In this document: positions 5,455 through 11,522 of the stretch, one piece after another | Layout: each line of letters begins with the position of its first letter | How positions within the stretch are numbered: the stretch's first letter is position 1 | From: an uncultured Coriobacteriales bacterium | Lineage (GTDB): Bacteria > Actinomycetota > Coriobacteriia > Coriobacteriales > UMGS124 | DNA: 11,522 nucleotides | Direction: 5' to 3' | NCBI GenBank assembly: GCA_934662525.1 | Contig: CAKUKJ010000039.1 | Span: 1 to 11,522 of the forward strand | The notes under the pieces: model-generated | What the model was told of the DNA's origin: nothing | Database searches by the model: none | Seen by the model: the letters and a program-made list of their open reading frames with translations, nothing else | Position numbers and translations under genes: made by a program

Positions 5455-8142
5455 ATGGGGATGCAGGAAAACGGCAGCGTGGCGGGGCAGACGGAGGGAA
5501 TTCCCTATACCCTGCTCCCCTCAAAGGTGCGCATCCCGCAGGGCACGGCGGAGGCGGTGGCCAGGAAGCGGGTGGCGGCGAAGCTCAACCGGGGCTTGGC
5601 CTGCAAGGTCACAAGCGTCGTGGCTTCGGCGGGCTACGGCAAGACCACGGCGGTCGCGTCTTGGGCCGCCTGCGCGGGCGGTGCATGTGCCGTCGCATGG
5701 TATGCCGTGGGCCCGCAGGATGTGGCGACGGGCGTGTTTTGGCGCTATGTGTGCGCGGCGCTGGGCGAGGCGGACGCCGACCTTGCCCGTAGCCTCTCCG
5801 ACCTGCAGTTTCCCAACGACCCCGCCTTGCTTCCCAACGCGATCGACTGCCTCATCATCGCCGTGGGGGCCTGTTCTCGCCAAATCGCTCTCGTTCTCGA
5901 CGACTTCCATACCGTGCAGGACGAGCCTGGCATCACCCAGGGCGTGCAGTATCTCCTGAAAAACCTGCCTGCCAACATGCACCTGGTCCTGACTTCGCGT
6001 CGCCCGCTGGCCCTGCCGCTCGCAAGGCTTCGCGTGGAGGGCCAGCTCGTCTCGATCGACGAGGGCGACCTGCGGTTTACGACGGGCGAGCAGGCGGAGT
6101 TCTTCTCGTGCGCCGGGGCAGATTCGGGCACGCAGGCTGCGACGCCCCTCTGCGAGCCCGAAGCCCTCGCCCGTATCGACGCGTACACGCACGGCTGGCC
6201 TGCGGGCTGCCGCCTCGTCGCCGTTCTGGGTTCGGCAGACGGCGCCGCCGGCATGGGAGGCTTGGGCGAGGGCGTGCGCGCAGGCATGAGCGACTACCTG
6301 TTTGAGGAGGTCTTTCTCGGCCTGCCTGCCGACCAGCGCGACTTCCTCATCAAGACGTCGGTCGTGGACTCGTTCTGCTCCGCGTTGGCCGCCGTCCTCA
6401 CGGGCATGTCCTGCCCCCAGGCCGCAGGCATGGCCGAGGCGCTTGCCAGGGGCAACCTGTTCATCGCGCGCATCGACAAGGGCGAGTCTGAGAGCTGGTA
6501 CCGCTACCACATGCTGTTCGCCGACATGCTCGCGACGCGCGCCGCCGCTCTGGCACCCGTGGAGCTTGAGACGTGCCGTCGCGCCGCGCGCGACTGGTAT
6601 GCGCGCCACGGATATCTCGATCAGGCCGTCTCCATGTGCGTCGCCTTGGCAGATTGGGAGGGGTTGCGCGACCTTGTCGTGGCCAACTGGAAGGCGCTCT
6701 ATATGGGCGACTCCCACCAGACGCTCGTGCGCTGGGCGTCGCAGATGCCGCAGGCGCGCGTGCTCGAGAGCCCCTTCCTCTGCGCGGTCCTTGCCATGCC
6801 CTACGCCCTCGCGGGGCAGACCGAACTGGCAAACTCCCTGATCATGCACGCGGTGGAGCGGCTCAAGCCCGACGAGGACTTCCTGTTTGCCATGTGCATG
6901 GTGCAGAAGGCGTTCCTTGCCTCGTTCAAGGCCTGCTCCTCTGACATGCGCACGTTTGCCGAGAGCGCCCTGGAGTACCTGCCGCAAGACGAGTATTACC
7001 TGCGGGGCATGATGTTCCAGGTGCTTGCCTCGTCGTACTCGGCGACCGAGCCGTTGCGCTCGCGCGCCCTGTTCCACGAGGCCTTGCAGGTGCAGGAGCC
7101 CTTCGGCAACAGGAACCTGACGTGCTCGGCCCTCGGCAACCTTGCGATGTGCTGCGCGAGCCTGGGCCTGTACGACGAGGCCACGATGCATGCCGACGCC
7201 GCGTTGGGGCTCTATAGCGAGGCCGAGCGTACCCGCAAGCCGATGCTCGCCCATGCCTGGCTTGCCCGCGCGATTGCGGAGCACCAGCTGGGCCGATTCG
7301 CGCAGGCGGGGAAAGACCTCGACGCGTATGAGCGCCTGGCCTCCCTGCAAGGGGGCACGTCTGGGATTGCGGCGCAGGCTTGTGCGCTGCGGGCGAAGGT
7401 GCGCGCCTGCGAGGGCGACATGCCCGGCGCCGAGGCCGCCTTTACGCGTGCCCTGAACATGAGCGTTTCCGGCGCGGCGCTGATGTTTCCGGGGACGGTG
7501 CTGGTCAAGCCGTGCGCGCCCGTGGTGAAAGGCCGGGTAGACGCCTTCCTCTCCTCGCGCGACGAGCATCGTGGGGCCTTGCGTGTGCTTGGGGCGATGG
7601 CATCGTACTGCCTGAAGGAGGCCGATTCGGCGATGTGCGAGGAGTTCTGTGCCTTCGCCGAGGGGGTCGACCCAGGCCAGCGGACGCTGTATATCTACGC
7701 CAACGTCGCCGCCGCCATGCTGTGCGAGCAGGCCGCTCTTACGGCGCGCGCCGACGCGTGCCTGGCCCGAGCGGCGGCGCTTGCCGCGCAGACGAGCTCC
7801 CCCATGCCTATCGCCGAGAATGTGGAGGCCTTGCGCCCCGCAGCCCAGAGGCTCCTCGCCTCCTCGCACGATGTGGGCGTCGTGGCTTGCCTGGGCATGC
7901 TGTACGAGGGGGCGGGGACGACGGGGGCTACGGCCGACCCGACGTGCGACGTCCATCTCACCGAGCGCGAGGTCGACGTCATGCGTCTCGTGGCGGCGGG
8001 GCTGTCGGTGGCACAGGCGGCCGAGCATATGGTGGTGTCGCGCGAGACGGTGAAGAAGCACCTGGCGAACATCTACGCCAAGCTGGGCGTTCATTCAAAG
8101 ATGCAGGCAGTGGCGCTGCTGCGCGAGCGCGGCGTGCTGTAA
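5455..8142 (+). CDS. MalT-like (LAL-type) ATP-binding LuxR-family transcriptional regulator
   Basis: I start this 895-residue protein at ATG 5455, with GGGGGAG at 5441-5447 seven bases upstream. The frame is open to 5356, but that stretch has no ribosome binding site and crosses the dyad. Domains in order: a short lead with LLPSKVRIP typical of MalT-type regulators; Walker A at residues 57-65 (ASAGYGKTT); Walker B with Asp149-Asp150 (LVLDDFH); a winged-helix/arm region (SWYRYHMLFADML); a long helical TPR-like middle; and a C-terminal LuxR helix-turn-helix at 835-895 (LTEREVDVMRLVAAGLSVAQAA, then SRETVKKHLANIYAKLGV). Known relatives are inducer- and ATP-dependent activators such as MalT. Its inducer is not readable. 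The dyad in front of it recurs at the hydroxylase operon, suggesting autoregulation plus control of xdhC and the divergent hydroxylase genes. There are no membrane segments. Confidence 0.92.
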   Translation: MGMQENGSVAGQTEGIPYTLLPSKVRIPQGTAEAVARKRVAAKLNRGLACKVTSVVASAGYGKTTAVASWAACAGGACAVAWYAVGPQDVATGVFWRYVCAALGEADADLARSLSDLQFPNDPALLPNAIDCLIIAVGACSRQIALVLDDFHTVQDEPGITQGVQYLLKNLPANMHLVLTSRRPLALPLARLRVEGQLVSIDEGDLRFTTGEQAEFFSCAGADSGTQAATPLCEPEALARIDAYTHGWPAGCRLVAVLGSADGAAGMGGLGEGVRAGMSDYLFEEVFLGLPADQRDFLIKTSVVDSFCSALAAVLTGMSCPQAAGMAEALARGNLFIARIDKGESESWYRYHMLFADMLATRAAALAPVELETCRRAARDWYARHGYLDQAVSMCVALADWEGLRDLVVANWKALYMGDSHQTLVRWASQMPQARVLESPFLCAVLAMPYALAGQTELANSLIMHAVERLKPDEDFLFAMCMVQKAFLASFKACSSDMRTFAESALEYLPQDEYYLRGMMFQVLASSYSATEPLRSRALFHEALQVQEPFGNRNLTCSALGNLAMCCASLGLYDEATMHADAALGLYSEAERTRKPMLAHAWLARAIAEHQLGRFAQAGKDLDAYERLASLQGGTSGIAAQACALRAKVRACEGDMPGAEAAFTRALNMSVSGAALMFPGTVLVKPCAPVVKGRVDAFLSSRDEHRGALRVLGAMASYCLKEADSAMCEEFCAFAEGVDPGQRTLYIYANVAAAMLCEQAALTARADACLARAAALAAQTSSPMPIAENVEALRPAAQRLLASSHDVGVVACLGMLYEGAGTTGATADPTCDVHLTEREVDVMRLVAAGLSVAQAAEHMVVSRETVKKHLANIYAKLGVHSKMQAVALLRERGVL

Positions 8143-8165
8143 GCGCGCGGGGCGGGTGCGGGCAT

Positions 8166-8221
8166 GGGCGCAAGCGGGCGTCGGCCAGGCTCGTCCGTCC
8201 GCCCGGCGCCTGCTTGCGCCC
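8166..8221. terminator. 19-bp stem between convergent luxR-type and methyltransferase genes
   Basis: Positions 8166-8184 pair with 8203-8221: 10 perfect outer pairs (GGGCGCAAGC / GCTTGCGCCC), a G-T wobble, four pairs, another wobble and three more pairs, closing an 18-nt loop. It lies in the 90-bp gap between two genes that end toward each other, where a bidirectional transcript end is expected. No T-run follows on either strand, so the mechanism would be of the GC-stem kind or Rho-assisted. Confidence 0.6.
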
Positions 8222-8232
8222 GGAGGTCCGCC

Positions 8233-9096
8233 TCAGCGGCGAGTCGAGCCGGACGCGTCCCATAGGCCGTCGCAGCCCAGCCCCTGGGGAAGCGCCGCCC
8301 GGCGGTCGGCCTCGCATGCGAACACGGCGAGGTTGCGCCAAACGGGCAGGTAGTAGGGAAATTCCGGGTCATCGCGACGCTCAAGGAGCGCCTCCGCCTG
8401 TTTAGGTGCGACGCCCTGCGGATAGCTGCGCGTGCGGAAGAGGCTGAAGTAGGTCACGGCGTCTTCCAGGCTTCGCAGGGGCTGTCCGTAGTCGAGCCGC
8501 ACGCGCATGCCCCGCACCCGCGCGTCGATGCGCCGGCTGCGCTCAAGCGCCCGCTCGAAGTCGTCCACGACGGGCCGGGGCTCATAGGGGTTGTGCGCGT
8601 GGATCTTGTTGATGACGAGCACGCGCCGTGCGCCCATGCGGCATGCGGCGGCATATGCGTCCTCAAACGAAGCCGACAGGCAGAAGACGGCCAGGTCGTA
8701 GGGGCTGTCCTGCGGTTTGCACATATACCGCAGCCTGCTGCGGGCCCGCCCTGCCGCGCCTCGGGGCCATGAGCGGAGGGCGTGCGCCTGTTCGCGGGCA
8801 CGCGTCCAGGCGAACATGTCGGCGCAGTGAGCGTGCACGTTGCCGGCCCCTTGCTCACGTGCCCGCCGCGCCAGGTGGGCGACGGCGTCCTCGTTGCGGT
8901 CGACGGCGTCGATGTGGCCGGCATGCCCGGCAAGCGCCAGGCTCAGCTGCCCCATGCCGCACCCGGCGTCGAGCACGCGGCCGCCCTGGGGGCAGTACGA
9001 GGCGGCGATGGCGGCCAGCTCGCGAAAGTAGGGGCTCAGCCGGTCGGCGTCTTCCATGAAGCGCACGATGTCGGGCGTCCAGCAGCTCATGCGCAT
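8233..9096 (-). CDS. Class I SAM-dependent methyltransferase coupled to xdhC
   Basis: This 287-residue protein has SAM-binding motif I at 41-50 (VLDAGCGMGQ), an acidic ribose-binding position in DAVDRN (63-68) and CADMF (91-95) as a motif III-like stretch, so the Rossmann methyltransferase fold is clear. The substrate is unknown. The C-terminal half (KIHAHNPYEPRPVVDDFERAL and VTYFSLFRTRSYPQGV) is not one I can place in a named subfamily. The start at ATG 9096 has GGAGG seven bases upstream and overlaps the xdhC end by 10 bp; a second in-frame ATG at 9090 would give a classic ATGA stop-start overlap. Either way it is translationally coupled to xdhC, which argues for a role tied to the hydroxylase or its cofactor, substrate or product. 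That link is inference only. Confidence 0.82.
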   Translation of the reverse strand: MRMSCWTPDIVRFMEDADRLSPYFRELAAIAASYCPQGGRVLDAGCGMGQLSLALAGHAGHIDAVDRNEDAVAHLARRAREQGAGNVHAHCADMFAWTRAREQAHALRSWPRGAAGRARSRLRYMCKPQDSPYDLAVFCLSASFEDAYAAACRMGARRVLVINKIHAHNPYEPRPVVDDFERALERSRRIDARVRGMRVRLDYGQPLRSLEDAVTYFSLFRTRSYPQGVAPKQAEALLERRDDPEFPYYLPVWRNLAVFACEADRRAALPQGLGCDGLWDASGSTRR

Positions 9097-10124
9097 GGCC
9101 GGGCCTCCTCGCGGTTTTCGGCATCCCTATGGTCGTCCCCATAGGCTTCCCTATAGGAGCAGAGCCGCTCGCCTTTTGCCGCAAGCTCCTCGCGCCGTGC
9201 CGCGATGCGCCCCACCTCTGCGGCCGTGAAGCGGTCGAGCGTGCATCCGGGCAGGTCGGCCACATGCCCGAGCCTGCCGTGCAGGGCGGCCTGAATCTGA
9301 GCGAGCGCCGACAAGGCGATTTCCTCGGGCTCGCAGCCTCCTAGGAACAGCCCGATGGGCCCGTATATGCGTGCGAGGTCCTCGCGCGCAAACCCCATCG
9401 CGCGCAGCGCCTCGTGCCTGTCTGCCAGCGTCTCGGCATGGCCCAGGCAGCCGATGTATCCCGCGTCGCTGCGCAAGGCCTCCGCAAGGGCGGGCGTGTC
9501 GATCTTGGCGTCGTGCGTGAGGGCGCACACGGCGTCTTTGGGGCCTAGGCTGAGCTTGGGGAGGGCGGCCTGCGGCCAGGCCTCGACGACCTCGTCGGCG
9601 TTGTCTTGAATGCGCGACGTGCGGGTGAACGTGGTGCGCGGATCCACCACCACGCAGCGATAGCCCACCTGCCGGGCCAGCGAGCAGAGCGCCGCGGCGA
9701 TGTGCACGGCTCCCACGCACACGATGCGCGGGGCGGCCCCCTCTGCCTCGCGCGCTTGCCTCATCAGCATGAGCACCTCGTCGTCGAAGGGGCGCACCTC
9801 TATCTTGAAGACGCCCCCGCACGGCACGTCGAGCCCCCAGGTCTCGGGGGACGCCTCGGTTTCCGAGGGGCTGAACATGAGCGTCTTTGCCTGCCCCGAG
9901 CCGAGCGCCTCGAGCGCGGCCTCCACGACCGCGCCCTCGATGCACCCGCCCGAGACGGAGCCCGCCACATCGCCGAGCTCGTTGACCGCCATGAGCGCGC
10001 CCGCCTCGCGCGGCCCCGTGCCGCCGGTTGCGCCCGCGACCTGCGCCAACGCAAAGCGCCTTCCCTTGCGGTACCAGCGCTCCATGCTTTCAAACGGCTC
10101 TCTCACTGCCTGCCCCTCCATCAT
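9087..10124 (-). CDS. xdhC: XdhC-family molybdenum cofactor sulfuration/insertion protein
   Basis: I start at ATG 10124 (345 residues); a second ATG follows immediately at 10121. The frame is open to 10229, but that extension runs through the dyad cluster and is Pro/Gly/Arg-rich. The N-terminal XdhC domain shows AVNELGDVAGSVSGGCIEGAV (about 46-66, with Cys61) and VPCGG (100-104). The C-terminal Rossmann domain has VCVGAVHIAAAL (135-146), VVVDPR (158-163), YIGCLG (223-228) and PIGLFLGGCEPEEIALSALAQI (256-277). The usual GAGHV loop reads GAVHI here, a Gly-to-Val change at Val140. The last 60 residues form an extra Arg/Glu-rich tail. XdhC proteins bind sulfurated Mo cofactor and insert it into xanthine-dehydrogenase-type enzymes, and such an enzyme is encoded divergently next door. 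The gene is followed by an overlapping methyltransferase gene. The ribosome binding site (GGTGG) is weak. Confidence 0.88.
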   Translation of the reverse strand: MMEGQAVREPFESMERWYRKGRRFALAQVAGATGGTGPREAGALMAVNELGDVAGSVSGGCIEGAVVEAALEALGSGQAKTLMFSPSETEASPETWGLDVPCGGVFKIEVRPFDDEVLMLMRQAREAEGAAPRIVCVGAVHIAAALCSLARQVGYRCVVVDPRTTFTRTSRIQDNADEVVEAWPQAALPKLSLGPKDAVCALTHDAKIDTPALAEALRSDAGYIGCLGHAETLADRHEALRAMGFAREDLARIYGPIGLFLGGCEPEEIALSALAQIQAALHGRLGHVADLPGCTLDRFTAAEVGRIAARREELAAKGERLCSYREAYGDDHRDAENREEARPCA

Positions 10125-10169
10125 GCGACCACCGATACCGATCTCGATGCTGCAAATGTAGGCCCGAGA

Positions 10170-10181
10170 CCGCCCGGGCGG
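10170..10181. promoter_or_regulatory. Perfect 12-bp palindrome CCGCCCGGGCGG
   Basis: This fully symmetric site lies 46 bp upstream of the xdhC start and one base before the ATTCCCC dyad. It may be a separate operator or part of a compound site. In GC-rich DNA a 12-bp GC palindrome alone is weak evidence. Confidence 0.3.
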
Positions 10182-10182
10182 C

Positions 10183-10200
10183 ATTCCCCGCCCGGGGTAT
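10183..10200. promoter_or_regulatory. Dyad operator candidate in the xdhC/hydroxylase control region
   Basis: ATTCCCC-GCCC-GGGGTAT has the same arms and the same 4-bp spacing as the dyad at 5379-5396. It lies 58 bp upstream of the xdhC start and 140 bp upstream of the divergent hydroxylase start. Single half-sites follow: GGGGTAT at 10206-10212 and ATTCCCC at 10230-10236, with a near-match CTTCCCC at 10221-10227. The G4-rich half-site recalls, but does not equal, the GGGGA-core boxes known for MalT. Confidence 0.6.
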
Positions 10201-10241
10201 CCCTGGGGGTATATGGGCGGCTTCCCCACATTCCCCCCGAG

Positions 10242-10259
10242 ATTACCCGCCCGGGTAAT
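10242..10259. promoter_or_regulatory. Perfect dyad ATTACCC-n4-GGGTAAT upstream of the hydroxylase operon
   Basis: The arms ATTACCC (10242-10248) and GGGTAAT (10253-10259) are perfectly symmetric around GCCC. Arm length and spacing are the same as the ATTCCCC/GGGGTAT dyads, and so is the centre of the 10183 copy. It ends 81 bp before the Tat-subunit start, so it is well placed for activation in that direction. No strong -35/-10 pair is seen downstream; TAGATT (10282-10287) is a poor -10 candidate. Confidence 0.55.
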
Positions 10260-10291
10260 GCCGTCGTGCCCACGCCCCGCGTAGATTTCTC

Positions 10292-10320
10292 ATCGTGTTC
10301 GTATCTGCAAGAGACACGAT
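10292..10320 (+). promoter_or_regulatory. Leader hairpin before the hydroxylase ribosome binding site
   Basis: ATCGTGT (10292-10298) and ACACGAT (10314-10320) form a 7-bp stem with a 15-nt loop, ending about 8 bases before the ribosome binding site AGGGGAG (10326-10332). If transcribed it would sit in the 5' leader and could affect translation or stability. It resembles no riboswitch class I recognise, including the Moco motif. Confidence 0.3.
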
Positions 10321-10340
10321 TCAATAGGGGAGAGATGCAC

Positions 10341-11117
10341 ATGGCGCAAGAAGTAACACGCCGCGACTTCCTCACGGGGGGCGCCGCCGGCATGGCCGGC
10401 CTGGCTGCCAGCCTGGGGATCAACTCGGTCATCGGCGCGCCCGCCGAGGCGCAGGCCGAGGTGGCCACCGTCACCGACTTCGTCTACACCTGCCCGGTCT
10501 GCGGACAGAAGACCGCCGATTACGACGCGCTCAAGGCCCACTTCGAGGAAAACCACCCCGAGGCTGCCGTGCCCGAGTGCGCCACGCTCACCATCAACGG
10601 CACCGATGTGAAGGTGCAGGTGGAACCCCAGTGGACCCTGCGCGAGACGCTCCAGCGCGCCGTGGGCCTCACGGGCTGCGCCAAGGAGATGTGCGACCGG
10701 GGCGGCTGCGGCTCGTGCAGCGTGCTCATCGACGGCGTGCCCGCGCTTTCTTGCACCACGTTGGCTGTCGAGGCCCAGGGCCGCTCTATCGAGACGTCGG
10801 AGGGCATCGCCGCCACGCCCAAGTGGCGCCCGCTTGTGGAGGCTTACGCCAAGTACGACGCCGCCCAGTGCGGCTACTGCACGCCCGGCCAGTTCACCGT
10901 GGCCAAGTACATCATCGAGACCTACGGCCAGCCAACCGCCGACCAGATCCGCGAGGAGCTCTCGGGCAACATCTGCCGCTGCGGCACCTACTCGCGCCAC
11001 GTCGCGGCCATCCAGGAGGCTGCCGCCGCCATCGCAGCCGGCGAAGAGCACCTGCCCGAGATCGACGACGAGACGTACCTGGCAAACATCAACGCAGCTA
11101 CCGCAAAGGAGGCCTAA
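10341..11117 (+). CDS. Tat-exported [2Fe-2S] subunit of a xanthine-dehydrogenase-family hydroxylase with N-terminal zinc-finger-like motif
   Basis: I prefer ATG 10341 (258 residues) because AGGGGAG is correctly spaced for it; ATG 10335 in the same frame is too close. Residues 1-39 are a twin-arginine signal: TRRDFL (6-11), a Gly/Ala-rich hydrophobic stretch, and AQA at 37-39 as a likely cleavage site. Residues 51-72 fit a C2H2 zinc finger exactly (Cys51-x2-Cys54-x12-His67-x4-His72, with Leu64 in the core position). The rest is the standard two-cluster subunit: plant-type [2Fe-2S] ligands Cys118, Cys123, Cys126 and Cys138, then the helical cluster Cys177-x2-Cys180 and Cys212-x-Cys214. The role is electron transfer from the molybdenum subunit encoded 3 bp downstream, outside the membrane. 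No FAD subunit is visible in the window. The acceptor is unknown. Confidence 0.92.
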   Translation: MAQEVTRRDFLTGGAAGMAGLAASLGINSVIGAPAEAQAEVATVTDFVYTCPVCGQKTADYDALKAHFEENHPEAAVPECATLTINGTDVKVQVEPQWTLRETLQRAVGLTGCAKEMCDRGGCGSCSVLIDGVPALSCTTLAVEAQGRSIETSEGIAATPKWRPLVEAYAKYDAAQCGYCTPGQFTVAKYIIETYGQPTADQIREELSGNICRCGTYSRHVAAIQEAAAAIAAGEEHLPEIDDETYLANINAATAKEA

Positions 11118-11120
11118 GCC

Positions 11121-11522
11121 ATGGGAGCAACCTCTACCTGGGAGCTTGAGGGCGTAAACCAGGACCGCGAGGACTTCAAGGTCGTCGGCACCTGGGGCCA
11201 CGCCGGCCGCCAGAGCTGGGACATGGTCTCCGGCGCCGCCAAGTACCCCACCGACCTGTGGATGGACGGCACGCTCACCGCGATGGCGCTGCGCAGCCCC
11301 TACGGCCATGCCCGCGTGAAGTCGCTCGACATCTCCGAGGCCGAGCAGATCGAGGGCGTCAAGCTCGTGCTCACCTACGAGGACGAGGAGCTGGCGAGCA
11401 TGCCCAAGTATCGTCCGTCCTACTACGAGTTCGGCGGCAGCCCGCTTCTGGGCGACGAGGCCGAGTTCGAGGGCGACGAGGTGGGCGCGGTCGTCGTGGC
11501 CATCAATGAGGAGGTCTGCAAG
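11121..11522 (+). CDS. Molybdenum-binding catalytic subunit of the hydroxylase (3'-truncated)
   Basis: The frame opens at ATG 11121, with an excellent ribosome binding site (AAAGGAGG, 11105-11112) that overlaps the end of the upstream gene, and runs off the window after 134 codons. The visible part is the N-terminal a/b-hammerhead domain of xanthine dehydrogenase/aldehyde oxidase large subunits: VVGTWGHAGRQSW, VSGAAKYPTDLWMDGTLTA, ALRSPYGHARVKSLDIS, EGVKLVLTYED, then LLGDEAEFEGDEVGAVVVA. Known family members hydroxylate purines, nicotinate, aldehydes and other heterocycles using the Mo-cytosine-dinucleotide cofactor in bacteria. The substrate-determining part lies beyond the window. There is no signal peptide, so export would have to occur by riding with the Tat-signal partner. 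Confidence 0.88.
   Translation, partial: MGATSTWELEGVNQDREDFKVVGTWGHAGRQSWDMVSGAAKYPTDLWMDGTLTAMALRSPYGHARVKSLDISEAEQIEGVKLVLTYEDEELASMPKYRPSYYEFGGSPLLGDEAEFEGDEVGAVVVAINEEVCK

Noticed and set aside
5521..8094. 857-codon minus-strand open frame antisense to the luxR-type gene
   Set aside because: The + strand frame carries Walker A, Walker B and a LuxR helix-turn-helix; the antisense product has no recognisable domain and shadow composition.
10125..10229. N-terminal extension of xdhC
   Set aside because: It runs through the clustered dyads, is Pro/Gly/Arg-rich, and the family N-terminus aligns with a start at 10124 or 10121.
9606..10334. Upstream extension of the Tat-subunit frame
   Set aside because: It is antisense to the clear XdhC gene and would bury the Tat signal internally; the start at 10341 has a proper ribosome binding site.
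10125..10340. Molybdenum cofactor riboswitch or NarL-type 7-2-7 site
   Set aside because: No multi-stem Moco-motif layout is evident; the perfect dyad is 14 bp from T to A (TACCC to GGGTA) rather than the 16 bp of a NarL 7-2-7 site, so a NarL call is not supported.
1..11522. CRISPR array, tRNA, rRNA, IS element or integrase
   Set aside because: I saw no regularly spaced direct repeats, no tRNA- or rRNA-like sequence, and no transposase or integrase motifs in any frame with coding character.

Overview
The window is GC-rich, gene-dense bacterial DNA. GC-ending codons dominate and long antisense open frames mirror the real genes. A tungsten aldehyde oxidoreductase pair, a Tat-exported molybdenum hydroxylase and a large MalT-like LuxR regulator, all in an apparently anaerobic setting, suggest an anaerobic gut actinobacterium of the Coriobacteriia/Eggerthellaceae type. 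That placement is inference from gene content and composition, not from a marker gene.

Layout. 1-2652 (+): the end of a 4Fe-4S ferredoxin-type subunit, then a 688-residue aldehyde ferredoxin oxidoreductase (AOR) family enzyme. 2653-2871 is non-coding with two inverted repeats, one a 13-bp GC stem. 2872-3708 (+): a divergent FdhD sulfurtransferase. 3709-3852 is non-coding and holds a striking AT-richer palindrome (3756-3825). 3853-4392 (+): a Nudix hydrolase. 4432-5274 (-): a MocA-like molybdopterin cytidylyltransferase, convergent with the Nudix gene. 5275-5454 is a divergent regulatory gap. 5455-8142 (+): an 895-residue MalT-like ATP-binding LuxR regulator. 8143-8232 is a convergent gap with a 19-bp stem. 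8233-9096 (-): a class I SAM methyltransferase overlapping the end of xdhC (9087-10124, -). 10125-10340 is a divergent control region full of CCCC/GGGG dyads. 10341-11117 (+): a Tat-signal [2Fe-2S] subunit carrying a C2H2 zinc-finger-like motif. 11121-11522 (+): the start of its molybdenum-binding catalytic subunit, cut by the window edge.

How it fits together. The region reads as a molybdenum/tungsten enzyme island. It has two catalytic systems (AOR with its Fe-S partner; an exported xanthine-dehydrogenase-family hydroxylase) and three cofactor-finishing proteins (FdhD and XdhC for sulfuration, MocA for the cytosine dinucleotide form of the cofactor). It also has one large regulator and an unexplained methyltransferase translationally coupled to xdhC. 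The most interesting signal is a shared dyad, ATTCCCC-n4-GGGGTAT. It occurs once in front of the luxR-type gene and once in the xdhC/hydroxylase control region, where a related perfect dyad and half-sites cluster. This suggests that the regulator controls itself and the divergent hydroxylase operon. The substrates of both enzymes cannot be read from the sequence.
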